From Massilia frigida (GTDB lineage Bacteria > Pseudomonadota > Gammaproteobacteria > Burkholderiales > Burkholderiaceae_D): a stretch of DNA of 64,000 nt. This document shows positions 8,969 to 17,329 of the stretch, piece by piece; within the stretch, counting starts at the first letter, position 1; each line of letters starts with the position of its first letter. A program made the translations under genes and the position numbers. The notes beneath the pieces were generated by a model. It searched no databases and was not told where the DNA came from. It was given only the letters and a program-made list of their open reading frames with translations. Location of the stretch: positions 1 to 64,000 of the forward strand of contig NZ_WHJG01000036.1 in the NCBI RefSeq assembly GCF_011682175.1. The letters are read 5' to 3'.

Positions 8969-10732
8969 ACGTCAGAAGTCAGGGATGCAACCGCACACAG
9001 CCTCGAAGCCGAGCTCCTCCGGCTGCTCGCGCGCCAGGGCCGCCGCGTGCCCATCCCGGTCTTTCTCGGCGCCGTCATGATCGCCGCCCTGGCGTGGGGA
9101 CGCGTCCCCATCTTGTACCTTGGCGCCTGGCTGCTGCTGGTGGCGCTGGTGCTGGTGGCGCGCTGGGTCATCCTGGGACGGCTGCCGGCGCTGGCCGACC
9201 TGAGCGACGCGCGCCGCCTGCAAATCTGCATCGCCCTGAGCGCCCTGAATGGCTGCACGCACGCGCTCTCGCTGCTCTTTTTCACGGCCCTGCCCGAATT
9301 CCAGCGCGCCATCCAGTCCCTGCTGCTGGTGGGGCTGTGCGCCGGTTCGGTCGCCACCACCGCCGGTTACCGCCCGGTGTTTCTCGCCTTCCTGCTGCCG
9401 GTGATGGCGCCGCTGGTGGCCCAATGGGCGCTGATGGGCCATGGCGGCTGGATCGGCGGCGCCACCGCGCTCATCCTGGCCCTGTTCGGCGCGGTGCTGA
9501 TCGCCCTGGCCAGCGACTCGTTCCGCCTGTTTCGCGAATCGTTCGAAATCCGCCTGCAGCAGGCCAGCCTGAACGCGCAGCTCAACACGGCGCTGAGCGC
9601 GGCCGAAGCAGCCAACCGCGCCAAGACCCGCTTCCTGGCCTCGGCCAGCCACGACTTGCGCCAGCCGGTGCATGCGCTATCGCTGTTCGCGGGCGCGCTG
9701 GGCATGCAGCAGCTCGACGACGCCAGCCGCGACATCGCGCGCCACATGGGGCAGGCGCTGCAAACCCTGTCGGGCCAGCTGGACGCCTTGCTCGACGTCT
9801 CCAAGCTCGATGCCGGCATCGTCCAGGTCCGGCCGGCGGAACTGGAGGTAGCGCCTTTTCTCGCCTGCGTGTTCGACGAATACCTGCCGGCCGCCCAGGC
9901 CCGGGGCTTGCAGCTGACGCTCGACTGCGGCTGCGCACCGCTGATCGTGACCGATGAAGTGCTGCTCGGCCGGCTGGTGTGCAACCTGGTCGACAACGCC
10001 ATCAAGTACACCTCCCACGGCACGGTCAGCCTGAGCCTGGACGGGCACGGCGGGCAGGTGGTGCTGGCCGTGGTCGACAGCGGTAGCGGCATTCCGCTCG
10101 CCGAGCACGACCGCGTGTTCGAAGAGTTTTACCAGCTCGGCAATTCCGAGCGCGACCAGAGCAAGGGCCTTGGCCTGGGCCTGTCGATCGTGCGCCGCCT
10201 GGCCGACCTGCTGCGCCTGCGCCTGGAAATGGTGTCGCTGCCGGGCGTCGGCACCAGCTTTTACCTGGTCTGCGATCAACATGGCCAGCAGCGCAGCGCC
10301 GAACGCCCGGCCGCCGCGCCGGCCGCCCCGATTGCGGCCCGCCATGTGCTGGTGGTCGACGACGACGCCTCGGTGCGCGCCGGCATGCAGGCCTTGCTGC
10401 AAGGCATGGGTGCGCAAGTCACGCTGGCCGGCGGCACGGCGGAGGCGCTGGTGGCGGGCGCGCACTGGTGTCCGGACTTGCTGCTGGTCGATTTTCGCCT
10501 GCGCGACGGCGACAACGGCCTGGCCACCGTGGCGGCGCTGCGCCAGCTCTACCCGCGCCTGCCCGCCATCCTGATCAGCGGCGATACCGCACCCGACCGC
10601 CTGCGCGAAGCGAACAGTGCCGGCCTTCCATTGCTTCACAAACCCGTCGCTGCCGACGTCCTCAGGCAAGCCCTGAACGAGGCCAGCGCACTTCAAGCGA
10701 GCGCGTGCCATGGACCAGACGAACAGCGGTAA
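8966..10732 (+). CDS. Membrane hybrid sensor histidine kinase/response regulator
   Basis: Protein of 588 residues from the ATG at 8966 (AAGGGG eight bases upstream; a GTG at 8957 is too close to any ribosome-binding site). About six hydrophobic segments fill residues 28-180. HisKA follows with the phosphoacceptor His in FLASASHDLRQPVHALSLF (about residue 229). The HATPase_c domain has DNAIKYTSHG, VDSGSGIPL and GLGLGLSIVRRL. A receiver domain (HVLVVDDDAS, Asp in LLLVDFRLRDGD, Lys in LLHKPV) ends the protein. There is no large periplasmic sensor, so it may sense the membrane itself. It overlaps the next gene by 23 bp, so translation is probably coupled. The NarL-type regulator at 16394-17119 is its likely partner. 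Confidence 0.92.
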   Translation: MTSEVRDATAHSLEAELLRLLARQGRRVPIPVFLGAVMIAALAWGRVPILYLGAWLLLVALVLVARWVILGRLPALADLSDARRLQICIALSALNGCTHALSLLFFTALPEFQRAIQSLLLVGLCAGSVATTAGYRPVFLAFLLPVMAPLVAQWALMGHGGWIGGATALILALFGAVLIALASDSFRLFRESFEIRLQQASLNAQLNTALSAAEAANRAKTRFLASASHDLRQPVHALSLFAGALGMQQLDDASRDIARHMGQALQTLSGQLDALLDVSKLDAGIVQVRPAELEVAPFLACVFDEYLPAAQARGLQLTLDCGCAPLIVTDEVLLGRLVCNLVDNAIKYTSHGTVSLSLDGHGGQVVLAVVDSGSGIPLAEHDRVFEEFYQLGNSERDQSKGLGLGLSIVRRLADLLRLRLEMVSLPGVGTSFYLVCDQHGQQRSAERPAAAPAAPIAARHVLVVDDDASVRAGMQALLQGMGAQVTLAGGTAEALVAGAHWCPDLLLVDFRLRDGDNGLATVAALRQLYPRLPAILISGDTAPDRLREANSAGLPLLHKPVAADVLRQALNEASALQASACHGPDEQR

Positions 10733-13700
10733 GCGGGCGCCGGCATGGCTCTCGCAAGGCGTCGAACAGCTGTTTTCCACGCTGAAGGAGGAGGGCGAGC
10801 CGGCGCTCGATGTCGACGTGCTGATCGTCGGCAGCGGCTACGGTGGCGCGGTGGCGGCGGCAGGGCTGGCCGGCAGCGCGAAGGATGGCAAGCCGGTGAC
10901 GGTCTGGGTGCTCGAACGCGGCAAGGAATACCTGCCGGGTTCCTTCCCCGGCCGCATGAGCGAACTGGCCGGCCACGTGCGTTTCAGCACGTCCAACGGG
11001 GCCGCGCCAAGCGGCGAGCGCGAGGGCCTGTTCGATGTGCGCGTCGGCAGCGACGTCAGCGCGCTGGTCGCCAACGGCCTGGGCGGCGGATCGCTGATCA
11101 ATGCGGGCGTCATGGTGCGCCCGCGCGGGGCGCCCCTCAAGAAACTGGCCGCGCTGGTGGGCGAGCTGGAACCATACTTCGTCACGGCGCTCGACGCCCT
11201 GGGTGCGCGGGTCGGCGGCGCGGCGAATACGATCGAGAAGCACGCCGGCCCGGCGCCCGCCAAATACGAGGCCCTGCGCAAGATGGCCGGCCGGCTGCAA
11301 CCGAACGATGGCGTATTCAGCCCGGCCGCGATCACGGTCGCCATGGGCGAGCGTCCCAGCGCCGGCGGCGTGGGCTTGTCGGCCTGCGCCATGTGCGGCG
11401 ACTGCGCCACCGGCTGCAACCTGAACGCCAAGGAGTCGCTCGACACCAACCTGCTGTACCAGGCATGGAAGCAGGGCGCGAAACTCTACACCGGGGCCAC
11501 GGTGCTGCGCATTGAGCGCGACGCCAGGCTGGGCGCCTGGTGCGTCCACGTCAACTATACCGACGCCCAGCTGCGGGCGCGGCGCGACCTGCCGTACAAG
11601 ATCCGGGCGCGCAAGCTGATCCTGGCGGCCGGCACCTTCGGCTCCACCGAAATCCTGCTGCGCTCCCAGTGCGAGGAGCTCAGGTTCTCGTCGGCAATCG
11701 GCCAAAAGTTTTCCAGCAACGGCGACATGATCGCGGTCGCCTACGATGGCCCCGATCAGGTCAATGGCGTGGCCGACGAGAGCGTGCCGCCGCGCGAGCG
11801 CCAGGTCGGGCCGACGATCACCGGCATGGTCGACCTGCCCGGCCGCTTCGGCGACCTGCTGGTCGAGGACATGGCGGTGCCGGGCCCCCTGCGCCGCCTG
11901 TTCGAGGAAATGGCCACCACCGCGAACAGCCTGCATGAACTCGGCCGGCGCGACAGCGGCGCGCATAGCGGCCTGCCCGACGAGCGCGACCCGTGCGCGC
12001 TCGACCCCGCGCGGCTGGGGCGCAGTGCGCTGCTGGCCGTGATGGGCGACGATGGCGCCGGCGGCGCGCTCGAACTGGTCGGCGGCAAGGATGACGCCAG
12101 CGGCGACGGCGCGATCCGGGTACGCTGGCCGGGGCTGCGCGATCATCCCCTGTTCGAGGACCAGGTGCGCGCGCTGGGCGGCGCGCCGGACAGCGGCAAT
12201 CCCGGGCCCGGTCCGAACGGCACCATTCTCCCGAATCCGCTGTGGAAGATGCTGCCCGAATCGATGGAATTCCTGCTGGCGAAGCGGCGCGGGCCCTTGC
12301 TGACCGTGCATCCGCTGGGCGGCTGCGCCATCGGCGCGAACGCGCTCGACGGCGTCGTCAACGACTGCGGCGAGGTGTTTCGCGCCCAGGCCGGGGACGA
12401 CGGTGCCGTGTACGACGGCCTGATGGTGCTCGACGGCGCCATCCTGCCCGGCGCGCTCGGCGTCAATCCGGCCCTGACCATCACGGCGCTGGCGCTGCGC
12501 GCGATCGACAAGCTGAAACGGAAATGGGGGTGGAGTACGGCGCCTGCCGCCGCGCCGTCGCCGGTGCTCCGGCCGCGCTTCCGGCCAGAACAGGAGCCCG
12601 AGACACCACGCCCGACCACGGCCGAGTTCATCGAACGCATGTCCGGCCCGGCCACGCTGGTCGACCGGCGTGGCGTCAAGCTGCATTGCGTAATCGAGCT
12701 GAGCCTGCATTTTTCCACCATCGACCTGGCCGCCCTGGTGCTGCCGCAGGGGGGCAAAGCGGCACCCATCCAACGCGCCTTGCAGGTCGATCCCGCGACC
12801 AGCACCTTGGACATCTTCGACGCCACCCAGTGGGACGACTGGAAACTGCGGCGCGACGTGCCGGGCGAGATGCCGCCGCCGCCCTTGCTCAAGGCCGGCG
12901 TGGCGGGGACGCTGCATTTCTTCCATCGGGAAGCGTCCACGCCGCAGCAGCGCCGCTCCAACAGTTTGCGGCCGTGGCTGCTCAACCGCGGCTTGCGCGA
13001 CTTGTGGCAGTGGGGCGCCGAGCGCTTGTCGCACGGCGGTTTGTCGTTCACGCGCGCGACGGCGCGCCAGTTGTGGGGCGACGTGCGCACGCGCTACGAC
13101 AACGCCATGGCCGTGGCCTCGCACGCCGGCGAAGTGCGCCTGTTCGAGTACGCCCTCGTGATCGGTGCCGCCGAGGTGGCCGGCGCGCGCCTGGACGCCG
13201 GCAAATTCAGCGGCCAGCCGATTCTCGGCTGCAAGCGCTTCACCTACGCCCGCGCTTCGAACCCCTGGAACCAGCTGATGCGCATGGAGCTGGGCGCCTT
13301 CCCCTGCCTGAGAACGGGCACCCGGCCCGAGCTGGAGCTCGACACCAATTTCCTGGTGCGTGAAAACGTGCCGCTGTTCCGCATCCTGGATCAGCAGGAC
13401 CAGCCATCCGCGCTGGCCGACGTGGTCGCGCTCGGCGCCTACCTGCTGCGCCTGCTGCTCACCATTCACGTGTGGAGCCTGCGCAAGCCCGATGCGACGC
13501 CAATGCGCGTGCCGGCGCGCCTGCCGGGCATCATCCCCGGGCTGCCGCATCCGGAAATCAGCGAACTCGAAGTCGACCAGTTGCCTGACGGCACGCCTGT
13601 GCATGTGCGCCTGACGCGCTACCGCTGCGACCAGCAGGACCCGGATCGCCCGCCGGTGGTCATGATCCACGGCTACAGCGCGAGTGGTACCACTTTTGCC

Positions 13701-16397
13701 CATCCGCAGGTCAAGCCCAACCTGGCCAGCTATTTGTGGAAGCGAAAACGCGACATCTGGATCGTCGACCTGCGCACCAGCAGCGGCATGCCGCACGCGC
13801 GCCACCCGTGGTCATTCGAGGATGCGGCGCATGCCGACATCCCGGTCGCGATCGACCATATCTGCCGCGCCAGCGGTTTCGGCTATCTGGACGTGGTCGC
13901 CCACTGCATGGGCGCGGCCATGATCAGCATGGCCATCCTGGCCGAGCCGCGCGCAGGGGAGCGCTTTGCGGCGGAGCGGCGGGCCATGAATGGCAGTATC
14001 CGGCGCCTGGTATTGTCGCAGGTGGGGCCGCTGGTAGTGTTCAGCCAGGCCAATATTTTCCGCGCCTATCTGCTCGGCTACCTGCGCCAATTGTTGCCGC
14101 TGCGTGATTTCGCGTTCCGGATCGACGGCGAACCGGGCCTCATGGACGAGGTAATCGACCGCCTGCTGGCCACCACCCCGTATCCAACGGAAGAATTTCA
14201 CCTTGAAAACCCGTGGTGGCCGTGGGGCAAGGCCGATTTCGTGCGCACGCGCCACCGCATGGACGCGCTGTACGGGCGCGACTTCAGCCTGTGCAATGTG
14301 GACCGCCCGGTGCTCGACCATATCGATGACTTCTTCGGGCCGCTGAGCATCGAAACGGTATCGCAGGCCATGCATTTCGCGCGCCTGAAAACCATCACCA
14401 ACCGCGCCGGACGCAATGTGTACGTGTCGCGCGAGGACATCAAGAAACGCTGGATCTTCGATACCATGAGCGTGCACGGCCTGGACAACGGCTTGTCCGA
14501 TCCGGCCACCCTGGGCCGCATGGATGCCATGTTCAAGGACACCCTGTTCGCCTATGTCACCCGGCCAATGGAGGGATTCGGCCACCAGGACTGCTTTATC
14601 GGGCGCGACGCGCGCAAGGTGTTCGCGGCCGTGGAGGCGTTCATCGGACCGGAATCGACCTCGCTCGCGCAATACAAGACGAGCGACTCGCCCAGCGTCG
14701 ACCGCTGGTCGCTGCGCACGCCCTGGAGCGGGCCGGTACGCACCAGTGTCGACACGCCGAACGGCTTCCAGGTCGGGGCCGGATCGGACCCCGCATACAC
14801 GCGCGCGCTGCTGGTCGCCTTTATTCCAGTCAAGGTCGATGGCGAACACTACCGCATATGGTCGGGCACGGCCGGCGATTCGCCCAAGGCCGCTTTGTGG
14901 CGCGGCCTGCAGCTGTACGCCGGCGCCGGCGACGAGAATGGCTGGATGCAATTCGCGCCGGCGCGGCCGGAGGGCGCGGACGGGTTGCTGATGCTGCTCT
15001 TCTATGACGAAAAGCCGACCTTCTGGGATAACAGGGTGGACTTGCCGCAGTTCCTCCATCCGTCCTTGCGCGGCAGGGAGTTGATGGGGCTGCTGCGCGG
15101 GCGGCGCGCCATGGCCAGCCCGCCCATCCTGCCGGGCAACCCGCTCACGCTGGCGGCGATCCTCGCCGAGCTGCTCGATTTCGTCGACAAGACCTTCGAC
15201 GATATCGTCCTCAGCATCGAGCGCGAACTGGCGGCCAGCCTGGCGACGACGCTGTTGCCGGGCCTGCTCGGTTTCGGCACCGGGGCCATTGGCAAGCAGC
15301 CAGCGCGCCTGTGCTTTGCGATGGGCAGTTGCCAGTACCCGGCCGGTATGCTCGACGAGGAACCGGCGTTCGCTTCCTTTGGGCGTCTATCCAGGCGGCT
15401 CGACAGCGATGACGGCACGCTGCCAGCCTTCCTGCTGCTGCTGGGCGACCAGATCTACAGCGACGCCACGGCCGGCCTGTTCGACCCCAGCGCGCTGGAC
15501 GACCGCTATGTGCAGCCCTACGAAAAGCTGTTCGCGAACGAACACGTCAAGTCGGTCATGCGGCGCCTGCCCACCTTCATGATGCTGGACGATCACGAGA
15601 TCATGGATAACTGGGAACCGCTGGCCCATGCGCGCCGGGTCGACCCCAACCTGACGGCGGGCCGCGCGGGCTATCTGCGTTTCCAGCGCACCAACGCGCT
15701 GGTGCCGTCGCTGGGGGCGGCGCAGGCGCCGCACAGCCTGGAGACGGGAACGCCGCTGCACGGTTTTGCCTTCTTCATCGCCGACACCCGTACCGAACGC
15801 CAGCCGCGTTCCGCAGCCACGGCGGCCAGCGCCTCCATCATGAGCGAGCGCCAGTTCAAACGCCTGCTCGACTGGCTGCTGGCCCAGCAGCGGGCCGATC
15901 CGGAGCGGCCCAAGTTCATCGCCTCGCCATCGATCCTGGTGCCGCGCCGGCTGCGCGCCATCCACGGCGGCCCGGGCGCGCACTGCCTGCGCTCGGACGC
16001 GTGGGATGGCTACCCGGCGTCGATGCAGCGGCTGCTGGCGCACATCGGCGGCCATGGCATCCGCAACGTGGTGTTCCTTTCCGGCGACGAGCATCTGTCG
16101 TGCACGGCGACCTTGCTGGTCCAGCCACCCGGCGCGGGGCCGGCGGTCACGATCCGCTCGTTTCACAGTTCGGCCCTGTACGCGCCATATCCGTTCGCCA
16201 ATTCGATCGCGGAGGACCTGGCCGACAGCGGGGACGCCTTCGATTTTGCGGACCCGGCCGGCGCGTTTTCCGGCCGCTTCGACTGTACGGTGGAAGAGGT
16301 GGTGTATGCCAAAGGCGACGGTTTCGCGCTGGTCACGGCCGAACAGCGCGGCGGCCGCTGGGACATCGTCTGCACCTTCGACCGCGCCGCGCTCTAG
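10710..16397 (+). CDS. Trifunctional fusion: GMC oxidoreductase / alpha-beta hydrolase / PhoD-like phosphatase
   Basis: A single uninterrupted frame of 1895 residues. Residues 1-610 are a GMC flavoprotein of the cholesterol-oxidase-like branch: FAD loop VLIVGSGYGGAV (about 37-48), CAMCGDCATGCNLNAKES (about 227), VHPLGGCAIG (about 535) and GVNPALTITALALRAIDK. Residues about 640-900 are a lipocalin- or ferredoxin-like linker I cannot name. Residues about 975-1320 are an alpha/beta hydrolase: VVMIHGYSASGTTF, elbow VVAHCMGAAM with Cys instead of Ser, and late FGHQDC. Residues about 1530-1895 are PhoD-like: FAMGSCQYPAG, LLGDQIYSDA, MLDDHEIMDNW, FLSGDEHLSC. No signal peptide is seen. A lipid- or sterol-like substrate is an inference. 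It overlaps the kinase start-to-stop and ends in a CTAG shared with the convergent regulator. Confidence 0.88.
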   Translation: MDQTNSGKRAPAWLSQGVEQLFSTLKEEGEPALDVDVLIVGSGYGGAVAAAGLAGSAKDGKPVTVWVLERGKEYLPGSFPGRMSELAGHVRFSTSNGAAPSGEREGLFDVRVGSDVSALVANGLGGGSLINAGVMVRPRGAPLKKLAALVGELEPYFVTALDALGARVGGAANTIEKHAGPAPAKYEALRKMAGRLQPNDGVFSPAAITVAMGERPSAGGVGLSACAMCGDCATGCNLNAKESLDTNLLYQAWKQGAKLYTGATVLRIERDARLGAWCVHVNYTDAQLRARRDLPYKIRARKLILAAGTFGSTEILLRSQCEELRFSSAIGQKFSSNGDMIAVAYDGPDQVNGVADESVPPRERQVGPTITGMVDLPGRFGDLLVEDMAVPGPLRRLFEEMATTANSLHELGRRDSGAHSGLPDERDPCALDPARLGRSALLAVMGDDGAGGALELVGGKDDASGDGAIRVRWPGLRDHPLFEDQVRALGGAPDSGNPGPGPNGTILPNPLWKMLPESMEFLLAKRRGPLLTVHPLGGCAIGANALDGVVNDCGEVFRAQAGDDGAVYDGLMVLDGAILPGALGVNPALTITALALRAIDKLKRKWGWSTAPAAAPSPVLRPRFRPEQEPETPRPTTAEFIERMSGPATLVDRRGVKLHCVIELSLHFSTIDLAALVLPQGGKAAPIQRALQVDPATSTLDIFDATQWDDWKLRRDVPGEMPPPPLLKAGVAGTLHFFHREASTPQQRRSNSLRPWLLNRGLRDLWQWGAERLSHGGLSFTRATARQLWGDVRTRYDNAMAVASHAGEVRLFEYALVIGAAEVAGARLDAGKFSGQPILGCKRFTYARASNPWNQLMRMELGAFPCLRTGTRPELELDTNFLVRENVPLFRILDQQDQPSALADVVALGAYLLRLLLTIHVWSLRKPDATPMRVPARLPGIIPGLPHPEISELEVDQLPDGTPVHVRLTRYRCDQQDPDRPPVVMIHGYSASGTTFAHPQVKPNLASYLWKRKRDIWIVDLRTSSGMPHARHPWSFEDAAHADIPVAIDHICRASGFGYLDVVAHCMGAAMISMAILAEPRAGERFAAERRAMNGSIRRLVLSQVGPLVVFSQANIFRAYLLGYLRQLLPLRDFAFRIDGEPGLMDEVIDRLLATTPYPTEEFHLENPWWPWGKADFVRTRHRMDALYGRDFSLCNVDRPVLDHIDDFFGPLSIETVSQAMHFARLKTITNRAGRNVYVSREDIKKRWIFDTMSVHGLDNGLSDPATLGRMDAMFKDTLFAYVTRPMEGFGHQDCFIGRDARKVFAAVEAFIGPESTSLAQYKTSDSPSVDRWSLRTPWSGPVRTSVDTPNGFQVGAGSDPAYTRALLVAFIPVKVDGEHYRIWSGTAGDSPKAALWRGLQLYAGAGDENGWMQFAPARPEGADGLLMLLFYDEKPTFWDNRVDLPQFLHPSLRGRELMGLLRGRRAMASPPILPGNPLTLAAILAELLDFVDKTFDDIVLSIERELAASLATTLLPGLLGFGTGAIGKQPARLCFAMGSCQYPAGMLDEEPAFASFGRLSRRLDSDDGTLPAFLLLLGDQIYSDATAGLFDPSALDDRYVQPYEKLFANEHVKSVMRRLPTFMMLDDHEIMDNWEPLAHARRVDPNLTAGRAGYLRFQRTNALVPSLGAAQAPHSLETGTPLHGFAFFIADTRTERQPRSAATAASASIMSERQFKRLLDWLLAQQRADPERPKFIASPSILVPRRLRAIHGGPGAHCLRSDAWDGYPASMQRLLAHIGGHGIRNVVFLSGDEHLSCTATLLVQPPGAGPAVTIRSFHSSALYAPYPFANSIAEDLADSGDAFDFADPAGAFSGRFDCTVEEVVYAKGDGFALVTAEQRGGRWDIVCTFDRAAL

Positions 16398-17119
16398 CAG
16401 GCGCTGTGGGTGCGCTCCGGCGCGCGGTAGCTGGGCTGGCTTGACTCCACGTCGGGAAACAGGTGCAGGCGGTTCGCCTCGTACACTGCCGCCGTGCGGT
16501 TGAGTACGCCCAGCACCTTGAACGCGATGGCCAGGTGATGCTTGACCGTGCTCGGGGTCACGCACATTTCGCGCGCGATCACCTTGTTGCTCTGACCGCG
16601 AATCGCGCTGAACAGGGCTTCCCGCTGGCGCGGCGACAGTGCGTCGAGCACCGCATTGTGCGCAGACGGCGGGCGCGCAGGCGGCTGTGCGCCGGGAAAT
16701 TGCGGGCGCGGCAGCTTGCTCGGCAGCGCCACGCCGCCGTTGAGCACGGTTTCGAGCGCCTCCAGCAAGGTGTTCAGGTCGGACGCCTTGGACACATAGC
16801 CCGCGGCACCATGCTCGATGGTCTGGAACACGATGCGCGGATCGGTCTCGCCCGAGACGATCACGATGCAGGCCGTATCGTAAGCCTTGCGCAGGATGGC
16901 CAGGTTGTCCATGCCGTCGTTGCCGGGCATGTGCAGGTCGAGCAAAATCACCTCGAAATGCTGACCGGCGCTGGCGTATTCCAGTGCTTCCTCGCGGCTT
17001 TGCGCGACCAACAGCGTGTTGCCCTTTTGCAGGCGGTCCAGCGCCATGGTCAGGCTTTCCGTGAACATCTTGTGGTCATCGACAAGCAGCAAGCGCACGA
17101 CGGGCTCCTTTGAGGACAT
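16394..17119 (-). CDS. NarL/FixJ-type response regulator
   Basis: Protein of 241 residues. Receiver: RLLLVDDHKMFTES, phosphoacceptor Asp61 in VILLDLHMPG, Ser in CIVIVSGETD, Lys in AGYVSKASDL. A linker rich in Pro leads to a LuxR-type HTH (LSPRQREALFSAIRGQSNKV, then IAREMCVTPSTVKHHLAIAF). It is convergent with the fusion gene; the two stop codons share the four bases CTAG (16394-16397). It is divergent from the lipoprotein operon across a 210-bp region carrying dyads. Its position among the kinase operon and the lipoprotein operon makes it the obvious output of the kinase and the candidate binder of the shared TGGCC...TGGCCAGTTG element. Confidence 0.93.
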   Translation of the reverse strand: MSSKEPVVRLLLVDDHKMFTESLTMALDRLQKGNTLLVAQSREEALEYASAGQHFEVILLDLHMPGNDGMDNLAILRKAYDTACIVIVSGETDPRIVFQTIEHGAAGYVSKASDLNTLLEALETVLNGGVALPSKLPRPQFPGAQPPARPPSAHNAVLDALSPRQREALFSAIRGQSNKVIAREMCVTPSTVKHHLAIAFKVLGVLNRTAAVYEANRLHLFPDVESSQPSYRAPERTHSAC

Positions 17120-17122
17120 CGT

Positions 17123-17165
17123 CCGGACTAGTGCTCAGTCCGGTACTGGCCCGAATGGCCAGTTG
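17123..17165. promoter_or_regulatory. Dyad operators between the response regulator and the lipoprotein operon
   Basis: Two elements lie close together just upstream of the regulator start. A perfect inverted repeat CCGGACT (17123-17129) / AGTCCGG (17137-17143) is followed by TGGCCCGAATGGCCAGTTG (17147-17165), which resembles the core TGGCCTATTGGCCAGTTGG of the two duplicated promoters, with one base more in its spacer. The 210-bp region (17120-17329) also holds a TATACT that may be a -10 for the lipoprotein operon. Function as operators is inferred. Confidence 0.5.
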
Positions 17166-17329
17166 ACCCCGTAAGGCTAGCACATTGTCCATCCGGAATG
17201 GGCCCTCGGACTGGCCATGCGGACAATTTCGCACGCTGGTGCAACTTCCTATACTGGCTCCAGCTACCGGGCGGCGGACTGCGATGCCAACCGGACTGCC
17301 TTCCATCGGATGCGGACAAGGGAATCAAC

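Noticed and set aside
12143-13090. Further minus-strand frames within the fusion gene
   Set aside because: Only Ser/Arg-rich shadow sequence without starts or motifs.
10662-13805. A 1047-codon open frame on the minus strand inside the trifunctional gene
   Set aside because: It is antisense to clear GMC and hydrolase motifs, has His/Gln/Ala/Arg-rich composition typical of reverse frames of GC-rich genes, and no recognisable domain.
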